Shown here one piece after another: positions 22,631 to 33,589 of a DNA stretch of 64,000 nt (its first letter is position 1; every line of letters begins with the position of its first letter). This stretch comes from Saturnia japonica. Taxonomy: Eukaryota > Arthropoda > Insecta > Lepidoptera > Saturniidae. Under the pieces are notes generated by a model, which searched no databases, was not told the origin of the DNA, and worked only from the letters and a program-made list of their open reading frames with translations. The stretch covers positions 14,694,001 through 14,758,000 of the forward strand of contig CM065322.1 in assembly GCA_033032175.1 (NCBI GenBank), given 5' to 3'. The translations under genes and the position numbers were made by a program.

Positions 22631-23202
22631 GCATAGCTTGTTCAATTATACATAACAAAAAAATCACGTCGCTTGTCATTTCGCAGTAAATATTCTCTTT
22701 GTGTCATTTGCCTGTCTCAATATAAGCTTTGTTTAAAAACGTATCGATCGATCAATATCGGACGTGGGTCGCCCGTTTAGTATTTATAGCGGTGTGTTGA
22801 TCTTTCACACGAATCGATTGTCAGAAACCCATGCCCTCGTTAGCTTCGGTTTCGAAGGTTTTGTAATATTTTGGCCGCGGATTGTCCAGTCCAGGGTCAC
22901 TGTCTCAAGATCTGTTTTGATTTGAATGAACATAAAGAATGGTTTGATTTTGAATGCTGCGTTAAGGGCACATACAATAATTTAATTATCTTTAACCAGG
23001 TATACTTAGAAGAGTACATCATCATTTCGTCTGATGTTAAATGCCGATGTCGCTCAAGATGGTGACAAGCTGAGCCTAGTGGAGGGAGTACCTGGAATAA
23101 CCTATGACCTGGAATAACACATGGGGTACTTTTTATCTCCATAACAGTCATAGTTTAACCAGTGTTATCTTACAAATATAATAAATGGAAAGTTTCTATG
23201 TT
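22631..23202. other. no recognisable feature
   Basis: Short overlapping ORFs on both strands. Nothing supported. Confidence 0.45.
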
Positions 23203-23252
23203 ACGCGCGTGTGCCCGATCGACTGCATTCTATAGTCTACGTGAGCTAGTCG
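23203..23252 (+). repeat. Helitron H2 3'-region fragment
   Basis: GCGCGTGTGCCCGATCGA followed by GCATTCTATAGTCTACGTGAG is almost the same as 62578-62625 (GCGCGTGTGCCCGATCGA, GCATTCTCTAGTCCACGTGAG), the right part of an H2-type element. Confidence 0.55.
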
Positions 23253-23310
23253 TAAATAATGACTGTGTAAAAAGAGCAGGTACGACTAGTTTCACATTTA
23301 TATATATTTG

Positions 23311-23477
23311 GTGCCTCGTGGCACGTGGCGTGGCGTAGTGGTAGTAAGTGGAGGTCGCAGGTTCGATCCCGCATATGACTGGCATTTGTGTGATGAGCAT
23401 AAATTGTTAGTTTTACGTAAGCATGTATATCAGCTGTTCAGTTATTTAGTTACTTTGCTTAGTTTGAAATTTAGCAA
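23311..23477 (+). mobile_element. SINE family B (tRNA-derived), copy 1
   Basis: GGCGTGGCGTAGTGGTAG supplies an A-box-like motif and GTCGCAGGTTCGATCCCGCA a good B box. The body ATATGACTGGCATTTGTGTG, TATATCAGCTGTTCAGTTA and TTTGCTTAGTTTGAAAT matches the inverted copy at 26925-27122. It is joined directly to a SINE C copy on its 3' side. Confidence 0.75.
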
Positions 23478-23782
23478 TGATGGCTCAGTTCGTAGCGTGC
23501 GCGGACTCCGCGTCGTTCGAAGCCAGTTTTGAATCCCTGCAATGAGCCTGAGCTTTCGGTGAAGGAAAACATCGTCATGGCTTTTTTTTCTAATGCTTGC
23601 ATGGCTAGCTAGCACCCTCAAACTAAAAATTTGTCGCCAAGCACCAATTTGTGAGTTCCGGCAGCCGCACTTGAGAGCCAGTCATCCCAAAAGGTTTTGC
23701 GTGCTATTATCTTGGGCTACATCGTCACTTACAATCATGTAAGATTGTGGACACAATGCTAAAACCTATAACGATAAAAAAA
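23478..23782 (+). mobile_element. SINE family C, copy 2
   Basis: The head TGATGGCTCAGTTCGTAGCG is A-box-like and TTTTGAATCCCTGCAATGAGC marks the B-box region. The body GGTGAAGGAAAACATCGTCA, AATTTGTCGCCAAGCACCAA, GTTCCGGCAGCCGCA, ACATCGTCACTTACAATCA and the tail AACGATAAAAAAA follow. It abuts SINE B with no visible spacer, forming a two-headed composite. Confidence 0.75.
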
Positions 23783-24039
23783 TGGCCGTGTCAAATCATA
23801 TTCCATTATTATTATTTCCTGGAATGTAACCATCTTTCATGATATGAAATCTTCTAAATTATATTATATTAATTTTGACGCCCGGTTTATTTTTGGCTTA
23901 CAAGCTGTCAGGCAATATACTGATAAACGGATTCTCAAAAACATCAACTCATCCTTGGAACGGGAAGGCTTATGTAAAAGGAAAGTAAATTTAGATTTGC
24001 TAGCGTCCTACGATCGGAGAGTTGTGTTGATTTTCTTTT
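23783..24039. other. spacer, start of a 143-codon ORF of doubtful reality
   Basis: The + strand is open from 23844 to 24275 (143 codons), overlapped by a 93-codon minus ORF. Neither has a recognisable domain. I would not call it a gene without transcript support. Confidence 0.4.
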
Positions 24040-24440
24040 ATTTACAAATAGACCAACTACATAGAGTTGTCGTATTAAATCGGCTAGTAGGGTCCATCGA
24101 GAGTGAAACAATGAGGCGGACCGCGGACCTCGGTCACGCGCCCATCCGTCATGTACCATGTCTGGACCTCCGTGCGAGGCACTGCGAGGGCGCCAATATT
24201 TTTTCTTTAATACCGAACAATGCACTCTTTATTGGTCACTCACTGTACGGTGGTATGCGATTTCTTGATACTTAGATTATTTATTACCTTTTTGTACGTA
24301 CTATATTCGTACAAGTTCATGCGCGACCGTCCTATGTTTCCGACAGACGTTGACGGGAGCGAGTAATGTAGCGGGGAATGGAAGCGCGTGCAATCGCGTG
24401 ACGTAGGCAAGCAAGATACAGTACACTGAAGTAATTAATA
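24040..24440. other. GC-rich, CpG-bearing island of unknown nature
   Basis: Base composition rises well above the surroundings, with repeated CG dinucleotides (GGACCGCGGACCTCGGTCACG; CGCGACCGTCC; GGAAGCGCGTGCAATCGCGTG). In an AT-rich insect intergenic region such islands can be promoters, first exons or young mobile elements. No splice-consistent coding exon or core promoter could be fixed. It overlaps the doubtful ORF ending at 24275. Confidence 0.35.
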
Positions 24441-25082
24441 TTACGGCTTCATAGAAACGGCCGAATCGAAATCTAAGTAAACTTCAGTACACAATAGTCG
24501 AGATTACGCAATTTATAACTAATGACGAAATATTATATTACTTCTTAGAATTTAAAATCGTTTTTGATTGAAACTTAAAGCAAAAAATTTTTTTTTATTT
24601 AAAAATGTATACAAGTATACATACTTTACTTTCCTTACTTTTGAAAATAAAAAGAGTAGAAATAACTTTAAATTACAACTTACAAAATATGTAGTAGATA
24701 ATAATATATTTTGGTGAAAAGATAATGGTGATATTTTAAAAGCATTATGAAATACAGTTAGAGGGCAGCCTTAGTGCGTGTTTATCTACTGAGCGGCTGT
24801 AGATAATTATTTCAAGAACACTGACGAGACAACGTTCTAGGTCGTGCTACCTCGTCCCTGCCAACGTCTCTAAGATAGTAACGGTCGCACACGAACTTGT
24901 TAAATTATTGTTGTCGCCAGATGGTCAAATTTCGACCGTAATTCATTATAATTTTTCTAAGTTTTTACGGTATTGAGATTCTTTTATCAAAAATTGAAAT
25001 TACACATAATTCATAGTCAATCTACCAGTAATATATACAATATTTGTTGGCAATATTTTAAAATTATTTGGCAAGTCTCTAT
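24441..25082. other. AT-rich spacer; weak Helitron H1 end at 24910-24940
   Basis: Mostly poly-A/T rich. TCGCCAGATGGTCAAATTTCG followed by ACC resembles the inverted H1 terminal hairpin (GGTCGAA...TTGACCAT, then a GGCGAC-type spacer), but the body is not recognisable. Confidence 0.35.
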
Positions 25083-25135
25083 TCCGGCAGCTGCACTCGA
25101 GAGCCAGTCGCTCTAGGTTTATATCGTGTTATCCT
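25083..25135 (+). mobile_element. SINE family C, fragment
   Basis: TTCCGGCAGCTGCACTCGAG followed by AGCCAGTCGCTCTAGG matches the middle of the SINE C body (GTTCCGGCAGCCGCACTTGAG at 23656). The rest is missing. Confidence 0.6.
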
Positions 25136-26470
25136 TTTACGGTCGTTTTCAATAACCTATCTATCCATAGTTTCAGTTACTAAAGATAGACAAATATAAC
25201 CTTTTGTCCATACTTTCTTTCAATAACCTATCAATAGATAGTTTTTCGTATTTACATAATATATATATCCTTGAATAGCTTGAATTGATAATAGGGAACC
25301 TGATATCTGTTTTCAGTAAAAAATATTACTTATTACAAATATGTACTAATCGGGGACAGTAAACTCAGATATGTTATTGAAAATGGCCATTAGACCATAC
25401 CAAACGTCTTTAAAAGTAAAAAAATAAATAAACTAGTAGCTAACCAGTCTTCCAAGAATTCATGACTAAGCATGTTTATTCAATGAAGTCTGTCAATATT
25501 CAATTGCTTCAAGTAGAACTCACATAGTATTGTTTAAAAGAGCCCTGAGACTTGGCTGATTAGATTTTGACTGGGAATCGAATTCCGATCGCATTGCTGA
25601 CACGCCGTTGGAAAATTAGCAGGTAAAGACTTGGAAAAGCTTCTCATCGTCGATAGTGCTTATCTGCAAGATAATAAAACAGGTTAAAAGAGGAGACAAA
25701 GTATTCTTACATTCCTACTTTATTTAATAGGTAGCCGTTTCAATCTAGCATTCGGTACTAGCATGGTCATTGTTCTGAAGACGAAAGATGAAGCAGCTGC
25801 AGCATAGTGACTAGACGGTTAAGTTTATTTAAAACTTGTTGGTCCTGTAGACGCTGTTATGTTCTTTCCAATATTTAGTTACTCCCAATTTTTGTTCCTG
25901 AACATATTTCTCAGGGTCATGACGAACAAAACAAAATAGGGATTACGCATATCCATCGTTAAAAAAAAAACACTAGAAAATAGCAATTTCCAAATTTTTT
26001 TAATTTTCTAATTAACTTTTTACATTTTTTATCCCAATAACCTTATTCGGATTATTACTAACATTAAAATTATCATTTCATTTTTATCTATATAGATTAC
26101 TTTTTTAAAGATTATCTAAGATTTAAGTTATTGCGCCGGTCGCCCGTCAGTAACATATAAGTGTTTTATATTCCAATCGATAGACGGAACCTTTGATTAG
26201 TAAGGACTGGCGCCTCTGAGGTGTTAAAGAAAACATAAATTATATTAATCGAAGAACATGGAATTGATTAGGTTTTTGTATTATGTATTCCATTTACGGA
26301 ACGTTTAAAAGCGAAAACACTGTCACCCGATGGCAGTTGCATAATTCATAAGAAGTTAAAACATCTTGTACAGTCGCTTTTAAATATTTTAAAGATTAAT
26401 TAAAATTTATGATAAAAATGTGTGTAACAGAAAATAATTTTTACTATTTCAACTGGATTATGGTAATAAA
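25136..26470. other. no recognisable feature
   Basis: AT-rich sequence without an ORF of 60 codons or a repeat I could match. Confidence 0.5.
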
Positions 26471-26700
26471 AGTTAGTTAGACCGAATTTTACGGATAGGG
26501 AATTAGTCAGATCGCGATTTTATTTGTATGTACGATAACAGCCCAAGCCGAGATTCGGCCACTGGCACCCTTGAGTTTGTTGCCTCACTTTCGCGGTTGA
26601 GTGCCTTCCGCGCTTTCCCCAAACCCGGTGAAGGTGTTAAAGTCTCTAATGGCTCCAGGGCCCACCCTTAAGGCTAACAGTATAGCCGGTTACAAAAAAA
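26471..26700 (+). mobile_element. SINE-like family D, copy 2
   Basis: It begins near GTTAGTTAGACCGAATTTTA and runs through CGGATAGGGAATTAGTCAG, ATCGCGATTTTATTTG, ACAGCCCAAGCCGAG, TTTCGCGGTTGAGTGCC, CCCGGTGAAGGTGTTAAAG and GGGCCCACCCTTAAGG to poly-A. The same order occurs at 62032-62249 and inverted at 39637-39884. No clear A/B boxes, so the origin of its head is open. Confidence 0.75.
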
Positions 26701-26924
26701 CACGCTCTTAAATGTAGCTACAGGAACGGAGGTATTAGCGAAGTTACGAACTATATGCTTTGGCGACATATTTTCAAATTAAGGTTTGTGTTAAATTAAT
26801 TTATGGTACCTCTGTAACACTCTGCCGAACACATAAAGAGAAACTAATCAGGAAACAAAGACGATATATATAATATTATAAAAAAAACAACATAAGAAAA
26901 TATAATTGTGGGAGACAATATCAC
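26701..26924. other. no recognisable feature
   Basis: Short AT-rich spacer between two SINEs. Confidence 0.5.
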
Positions 26925-27122
26925 ACATGGCCAGTTCATTCTAAACTAAGCAAAGCTTGTATTATGCTAACTAAACAGCTGATATACCATACATCTACAG
27001 ATATTAAACAGACATACAACTGACAAGTATCTTCACAAAACAAATGTAAGTCATATGCGGGGATCGAATTCGCGACTTCTCGGCTCAATAGTAGGCTTAA
27101 CTACCACTGCGCCACGAGGCTT
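26925..27122 (-). mobile_element. SINE family B, copy 2 (inverted)
   Basis: Read on the minus strand: CCTCGTGGCGCAGTGGTAG (A box), GCGAATTCGATCCCCGCATA (B box), TATATCAGCTGTTTAGTTAG and TTTGCTTAGTTTAGAATG. It aligns along its length with 23311-23477. Confidence 0.75.
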
Positions 27123-28118
27123 GTTTAGTTATTAGGACTTCCATTTCCAAAGACAATTATGGACCCATCAGTATTAAAACAGACAAATGTCAATAACATG
27201 TCACTGTGTCAAAAATTAGCGTAGAGAATTATGAACGCGGCTGTACGAAGTCGAAGCACACCGGAGTGACATTAACAACTGAGGACAATAAAAAAGAACT
27301 GTACCTTGTTTAATAACAACAAGCCGTATTGTCAAACTGGCGTCTCACAAATCATTGCTTGGACGGTCAAAGCGATAATTTGATGGCCGTTCCCGTATTG
27401 ATTTTTGCTCCGAACCGTTTATCCATATTATACTCGTATCTGTAAATCAAGTACAATGTCTGTGCGTTTTGTAAGTTGTACACGAATGTACTTTCGTGTG
27501 TAGACAATATGTACTATTTAACTGTATTATGTATTAGATTTCCAGATTACTTGACGTTTATGGTTACTGCTTCCCTTCTTTAATTGCAGCGTGAAGTTAG
27601 ATAGCTAATAACCTTCATCAATAAATGGACTGTTAAAATCCAAAAAAAATGTTGCTATATGACTGGTAGTACCAAAGATTAGTGCGTTCAAATAATCAAA
27701 CAATTCCTGAAGGTTTAGCAGAAATGGCAAAATATTGATATACCACTTAGATTTAGAATACTTTAAAACTGTATATACAATACTGATTACGAAATATTCT
27801 GAATAAAGCGCGGATTGAAATCTATAAACACTTAACAGTAAAATTACAAATAAGTGCCTCGTAAAGTTGTAGTTTATTTAGAAGGGTGACTTAGTTTCTG
27901 AAATACGCTGATAATTGCTGAGTCTAAGAATTTTAAACTTATTGATGGTAATAATGCAGAGAATTACTAGAATAATCGAAGTTACAATACTATTGGGCTC
28001 GTCACGATATCCTTCTTCACCGAAAGATCAACTTGGGAATATTTAACGGGAACTTGAGATGTCGTGTTGTTGTTTTGTTTATTATAATTCATTAATTAGG
28101 TTCCTTAATGAGGTTATA
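27123..28118. other. no recognisable feature
   Basis: AT-rich, no ORF of note, no repeat matched. Confidence 0.5.
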
Positions 28119-28350
28119 TTAGTAGCATTTAGCGTGATATAGTTTTTTTATTGGGTATACGTGAAGTGGTTTATAAATATAAACTGGAAACATGCATTAT
28201 GAGTTGCTACAAAACTCCCTAGATAGTTCTAACAAGGGAGCCACCATCTTATTAGACCGCACTTTGAAGATTAGAATATACTACGAAAGCTTAAAATTAT
28301 TGACACTGGCACTGGTATTTCTGCGGCACCAAAACAAGAAAAAGAAAATA
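28119..28350 (+). repeat. interspersed repeat R1, copy 1
   Basis: Shared blocks with 47481-47722 and 48902-49300: GTAGCATTTAGCGTGATATAG, CCCTAGATAGTTCTAACAAG, GGAGCCACCATCTT, TTGACACTGGCACTGG and GCGGCACCAAAACAAGAAA. It contains a 70-codon ORF that is not conserved between copies. The class of element is unknown to me. Confidence 0.65.
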
Positions 28351-30300
28351 AGAAGATTAGCTACATTGTGGAATTTAAAAACTTCACTTTCGTTGCAAAC
28401 GTGATCCACTGAGTTACGTTTACTTTAAAAAAGTTGGTTACTAAAGTAAAATTTACTTTTATAGAAATTTTAAATCTAACGTTGACAATATTCAGACTGG
28501 AACGTGACCCGGGAACAAAGCCACTAGCTAACTATATGACGGCCATCGGATTCCGTTCCCAGGACGTGGCGAGTATTCGGACATTTCTTGTTAATCCCTG
28601 ACCGTTTTTGGTGGTCATTAAATTGCTTTAGTGTCCGACAGCTGGATGTGTGTTGAATTAGTCAATAATTCTTGAGTTATCACCGACAATGGAGGTTTTA
28701 ACTTCTTTTAACTTCTTACGAACATTATATTAATAACGTGAGCGCATTATTTATATACCAGACATTCGCGTAAACGCTATTGAGATAGCGATTGATGTAA
28801 CCATGTAAAATTAAGAAATTGACATATTTATATGATGCTCTGTATTCTCGTGACATCCTGATTAGTGAGGATTATTAATCAAATTACAACGTTTAAATTA
28901 TTTACATTGGAAATTCCTTTAGCACTAATATTGGTGAAAATTGCATACACATTTTATATTTTTCATTACTATATTATTAATTTTTAATTATATATGTATA
29001 AGTTTTAACAAAAGTCATTTGTTTATAAACGATGATGATGAAATAGTCGAAAATAGTGAAAAGGTTGACTTAACAAAGAATCTAATATGAATATCAACTA
29101 CATCTAATGAAAAATACTGGCATACGTATAACGATAGCTTTTCACCCTGAAAGTGGTGGGCATTAAAAATACCTTACCAGCACGGTATATGTTTATCAAT
29201 ATGTTCATCAGGATTCGAAACCCGCATTGGCTAACATGATGTCCAAGCCACGCTAAGCTGTAGTTTAAATATAGAATCAAATGGACGTTTTCCCCTTTTT
29301 AATTTTATTATGTTGCTTATACAATACCACTCCTAATAGGAAATGCGTTATATACAGTCGTAGAAAAACTTTTGCATTAATTATTCGAATAAAAGATATT
29401 TGTTGACGGGGAGAATGTTCCGGCAATACACGATTCCGGCGGGGTTGCCAATTCTTTATTACTAAAAACTCCAGACAGGAAACCGTAATAATCAAAATAA
29501 ATATTTTTTTAAATGATGGCGCTTTTATTTTATTTTATTTTACCACAAATATAACATAGCAATATACGCTGTAAATAAAAACTATTCATAATGTAGAACT
29601 AAAATGCTGTTATAGTTAAAGGCGAACACGACGTGCTCAGAAAACATACTTAAATAATAAATTTAACTATTTACATATAAAATAATGAACATTAAACATA
29701 AAAAATTAATATAATTAAGAATAATAGGATAATATATGTAATGTTATAGGAATAAAAACCTGCATTTGTAAGCTTTAACTTTGTATACACAATTAATAAT
29801 AATAGTCCATTATATTATGTTTGGAAATAATATATTTACTCTTAAAATACATTAACTTATTGAGGACAATAAAGGCAAAGAGATAACATAAAAAGGTAAA
29901 AAGAAAAGAAGAGGTAAAAAGGCATCCTATAATTTTTTTTTTAAATTACATTACATTGACACCATGCACGGATACTTGTCTGAACTCTGTGCTTACTTTG
30001 GACTGTTGAACGGGCAAAAAGCTTTTTAAAGAAGTTATATTCAAAATTCACAAAAGAATCTCTACAATTTAATGGCCGTTAATTTACAGTTTGTGCTAGA
30101 TTGAACAGTGAGCCTATAAATGGGACAAACTCTCTAGTACAGTTGCTGCAATATACCAATAGTGTCTTTGAGACATCTTTTAAGATATCGTGTGGTACGA
30201 GACAAGAGAACGCAAGAATATCTCTTCTACCTTGCTTGCTATCACTACAGTGTTTTACTTCTTTATTATTATTTGAAAACAAATCTATAGGTTCCTTTAC
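28351..30300. other. no recognisable feature
   Basis: About 2 kb of very AT-rich sequence. A 72-codon minus ORF and a pair of overlapping antisense ORFs at 30079-30322 have no domain. Confidence 0.5.
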
Positions 30301-30710
30301 GACTCACAGAAAACACAAGTAGGATTCCACGCTCCATCGATCGACGTTTTGTAGGGTAATATGAAGTTAACTTTTGATTTAATAATCATCATCAGGGGTT
30401 TTGCATATTTTATCCCTAAATCTAGGGAGCTATACGCTCGAGTTGGCAACCACGGATTCCGAACACGAATTTTGACGGGTGACATTGCACCAAATTCAGC
30501 AGATACACCGTCACCGCGGGAACGCGGTGTCGCCCTCAATCATTGGACCGTGACAGGCGGGCTTTTGATCGATCGCCAGGACTGAACTCATACCACAGAT
30601 AGACAAGTCCAGAAGGTACGTTTGGAACTACGCGTCACTTCACTACGGGATTTTCTACCTACACAGCGGCAAAGAAGCGTTAATGGTGATTTAGCGCGTA
30701 CAATCTAGAT
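30301..30710 (+). repeat. moderately GC-rich interspersed repeat segment
   Basis: The region CGAGTTGGCAACCACGGATT, CACCAAATTCAGCAGATACACC, CCGCGGGAACGCGGTGTCGC, ATCGATCGCCAGGACTGAAC is compositionally unlike its flanks. Its start resembles 41397-41460 (GTTGGCAACCGCAGATTGTA, GCCAAATTCTGCTGATTGTG). I infer a retroelement piece, since two window copies agree in order. Class not determined. Confidence 0.45.
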
Positions 30711-31017
30711 TATATTTTGTCAGACTTGGTAAATTGTGAAAATACAAAAGAAAATACTGTTGAGATTTAATTAAAAAATATTCTGGACCGGTTGCATCTT
30801 ATATTTATTGTATTCGTAACCCTCTTTTTTATACTCTTGTTTCAACCAATCTAATTGGATCAAACACGAATCGGCGATGAGGTGGAGAGCCACCTCAATC
30901 TTGCTGAGAAAACGTTTTGTGTTGTGATGGATATGTGAAAAAATAAAAACTAAGCGTATAATGAATCGCATTCGAAAACTATCCGAACTCGGAAGAAATT
31001 TGCTCAGAGGTGATTTT

Positions 31018-31200
31018 TTTTTATGGTCAGCAAAATAACTGCACAATACCTGATGGTAAGTACGGTAAAAGAAAAATGATGCTTGCCTAGAGATGAGGTA
31101 CTATGGCTGTCGTCATTTTGGTCTATCATAGCCATATATCACAGTGCACTACACAAGTTAATCCCGAATCGCGAAATGCCTAAGTGACTCACTTCTTTAA
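31018..31200 (+). mobile_element. LINE-related repeat fragment
   Basis: TTATGGTCAGCAAAATAACTG, CACAATACCTGATGGTAAG and, later, AATCCCGAATCGCGAAATGC, CTAAGTG align in order with 32284-32430 (CGGGACGCGATATGCCTAAG) and with 59292. A 3' part of a decayed non-LTR element is the simplest reading. Confidence 0.5.
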
Positions 31201-31649
31201 TGTATGTTCTATAATTTAAACTGAAGGTTCGATTAAATTGTAATATTGTGTTTTGAAACTGAAATACGAACTTGAATGTAGGAACTGTCTAATGTAGGTA
31301 ATATAAATCAAGGATAGATATAATGACCATAAAAATATTATTCCATTATTTATTGAGACTGTAGTCTAATTTAGTACATTACGCCTGTAAGGTACGATAA
31401 AAAAGAGGAAAATCCACAAAATATCTTTGTAATATTTGTATAACTTAATATTTTATGATAATGTTAATAAAACACTAATCCTGTGTCATAGTCCATGGGA
31501 AGAAAATAGCTTTTGAGATACAGGCTCGGTCTAGGTCTAGGCTTTAATTTAGGTCAGGATTCATTAGTATAAAATAAATAATTTTACGTCGTAGATATAA
31601 GGCTCAAATTCTTGTGATTTATTTATTATATTATTAAATAAAGTTATTA
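31201..31649. other. no recognisable feature
   Basis: AT-rich spacer. Confidence 0.5.
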
Positions 31650-32011
31650 TCTATATATATTAATATGTGAAGCAAAAGCTTTCGGTACCTTTTTAAGCGT
31701 ATTGCGAGCACGGAAGACTGTGAGATTTGGCATGGTTAAAGTTTATATGGAGAAAGAGTGCAATAAACTAAAATTTACCTATAATATCTGTTACTAATAT
31801 ATTAAATTAAATAAATTAATACTGCGAATCCTAAACCGACCAGTACCATTGAACTTAGACCCTCCAAAATATTGACATTGTCACTCAACGAAAAGGGACA
31901 GCAAATGATGTAGATAATACTCATTGTTTATGAATACTATAAATGTCAAACAGAAAATAGTCTATGATCAAAAAGTCATAGGTCGAATTTCGACCTTAGG
32001 GCGATCGCTAG
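31650..32011 (+). mobile_element. Helitron-like family H1, complete 362-bp copy
   Basis: 5' end TCTATATATATTAATATG directly after an A; 3' end GGGCGATCGCTAG directly before a T. A near-terminal hairpin (GGTCGAATTTCGACC, 31981-31995) sits twelve bases before the CTAG. These are the canonical Helitron signatures. Body blocks CACGGAAGACTGTGAGATTT, GGCATGGTTAAAGTTTATAT, CCATTGAACTTAGACCCTCC and ATAGTCTATGATCAAAAAGT recur in the other H1 copies at 8351 (-), 11749 (-), 47736 (-), 55793 (-) and 59670 (+). Non-autonomous. Confidence 0.85.
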
Positions 32012-32283
32012 TTATTATTAATGGACCTTCTGTGTTTATCTATTCTTTGGCCGTGTTCTCGCTCCATGCCGTCACTAACCGTGTGCCCGGTTCTTACACG
32101 ACGTACAAGATTCTGATGAACTTGTACACCATCGCGCCGCGGGTTTTTGCTTTCACGATAATTCCTGATGACGGATTATTGTTCTATTTCTGACGTTTTT
32201 GCGTTTCAAAAGGGGATAATGGTTTTTATTGTATCGGCTATTAGTTTTAAAGCCATCGATCATTCTTCGGAGGTTTTTTTATT
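32012..32283. other. possible LINE debris
   Basis: GTGTGCCCGGTTCTTACACG followed by ACGTACAAGATTCTGATG echoes 19155-19185. Otherwise unassigned. The 89-codon ORF running out of the Helitron here is not credible as a gene. Confidence 0.35.
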
Positions 32284-32430
32284 GTTACACAGCAAAATTA
32301 CGGCTTTGTGGCTAATGGTGGTCACTGTAAAATGCAAAAACAACGGCTACCACTGAGAGATCCCGGGACGCGATATGCCTAAGTGTGCCAATAAGAAATA
32401 ATTGTCTTATCCTACCACCTAGAAAAGTTT
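32284..32430 (+). mobile_element. LINE-related repeat fragment
   Basis: CACAGCAAAATTACGGC, AATGCAAAAACAACGGCTAC and GACGCGATATGCCTAAGTG, then TCTTATCCTACCACC, follow the same order as 31018-31200 and 60220-60240. Confidence 0.45.
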
Positions 32431-32803
32431 CATTTAGTTAAGTTTTAGGCCAACGGGCAGCATCCGGTCCTCAGCCCTCAGGCCATATCAATAAGGTCCG
32501 CAACCAGAATCCAACCAGTGAGGATTTTTAGACGGTACTCGACGCCACTACGCATACATAAAATTGCGCGCGCTTAATTTTTGCTTGAAATAACTACCAC
32601 GAATAATATAACAATCGACATTAATTAGCTTATCAAAAACAAGAGATCTTCGGTGTCTGGATCATCGAGCTCTAAATAATTTACCCTTTTTTATTATTTT
32701 TAAATGCAAATTTATGTTAACTATCAAAGTAAATAAAGATTTTAACAATTCAGAGTTTATGTTTGTTTTTAATTTTGGGTCTGGCCCACTAATGCTCCCT
32801 AAA
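32431..32803. other. no recognisable feature
   Basis: Spacer without ORFs or matched repeats. Confidence 0.5.
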
Positions 32804-33589
32804 TCTATACAATTCATAAAATTGAAGTGTCTGTTTGTAATGTCAAAATAACAGTTTTTACTAAATGAATATATGAATATAACTGCCTCCTTAGCCTAGT
32901 GGTCGTAAGCGCGACTACTATGAGCGAGGTCCTGGGTTCGAATCCCAGGTCGAGCAAAGTGTTATTGGGTTTTCCTATGAAATTAATGGCAATAGGCTCG
33001 CCCCCTATTACATGGGACCTACAAAACATACACGGCGAACTGTGGGTGTACGTTAGTACACCTCTGCCTAACCCTCCGGGGAATACAGGCTCGATGGTAT
33101 GTATGAATATGAAAGTATACACGATATCTATAACAAAAAGGGCATTTTTTTAAACTTTATCTGTCTGACCGTATGTCTGTTTGTTCGGGGTAATATCCGA
33201 AACGGTTGGATCGATTTTGATGGGACTTTCACTGATAGTTAGCTGATGATACAGGGAGTAACTTAGGCTACTTTTATTTTAGAAAAAAAATTAGCGTTCC
33301 GCACAAATAAAAAAAACTGGTCATGGTGAATCAATTCGGGTGCTTAAATAAATGGCTTATGCTGATTATACCATAGAACCATAAAAGATATAGCAAATTA
33401 ACGTACTACATAAATGTAGGCATTAAAAAGACCTAAAAAAAAGTCCGGGAGAGTATACAACATATTTCAATATAGATTCTAAGGAACACCCACAATAAGC
33501 ATTTATGTCTTTAAAATAGCCGGGAGCGGGGATCAAGACTGACGCGGGCGTTCTGTAGTCCACGTGAGAGAAGCCACGGGCACAGCTAG
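32804..33589 (+). mobile_element. Helitron-like H2 carrying a nested SINE
   Basis: 5' end TCTATACAATTCATAAAATT after an A, 3' end CCACGGGCACAGCTAG before a T. The H2 interior is interrupted at 32881-33110 by a SINE A copy plus target duplication; removing it restores the order ACTAAATGAATATATGAATAT-GAAAGTATACACGAT seen uninterrupted in the H2 copy at 2253. The rest carries GGATCGATTTTGATGGGACT, TCTAAGGAACACCCACAATA and GTAGTCCACGTGAGAGAAGC. Tandem duplication 2 begins inside this element at 33164. Confidence 0.85.
32872..33110 (+). mobile_element. SINE family A, copy 3, with 9-bp target duplication
   Basis: SINE body 32881-33101, flanked by the direct repeat TATGAATAT at 32872-32880 and 33102-33110. 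It has CTCCTTAGCCTAGTGGTCG (A box) and CCTGGGTTCGAATCCCAGG (B box, best preserved of the family). It lacks the segment between TTTCCTATGAAAT and TAATGGCAATAGG present in copy 2, so it is an internally shortened variant. Confidence 0.92.

Noticed and set aside
23844..24275. 143-codon ORF as a candidate gene
   Set aside because: No domain, no start-context or splice support, and overlapped by a 93-codon antisense frame. Kept only as a compositional oddity.
24910..24940. Additional Helitron H1 copy
   Set aside because: Only the hairpin-like text is similar; no CTAG end, no 5' end and no body blocks.
32899..33153. 84-codon plus ORF and 102-codon minus ORF
   Set aside because: Both lie within the nested SINE A copy and run into the surrounding Helitron; SINEs are non-coding.
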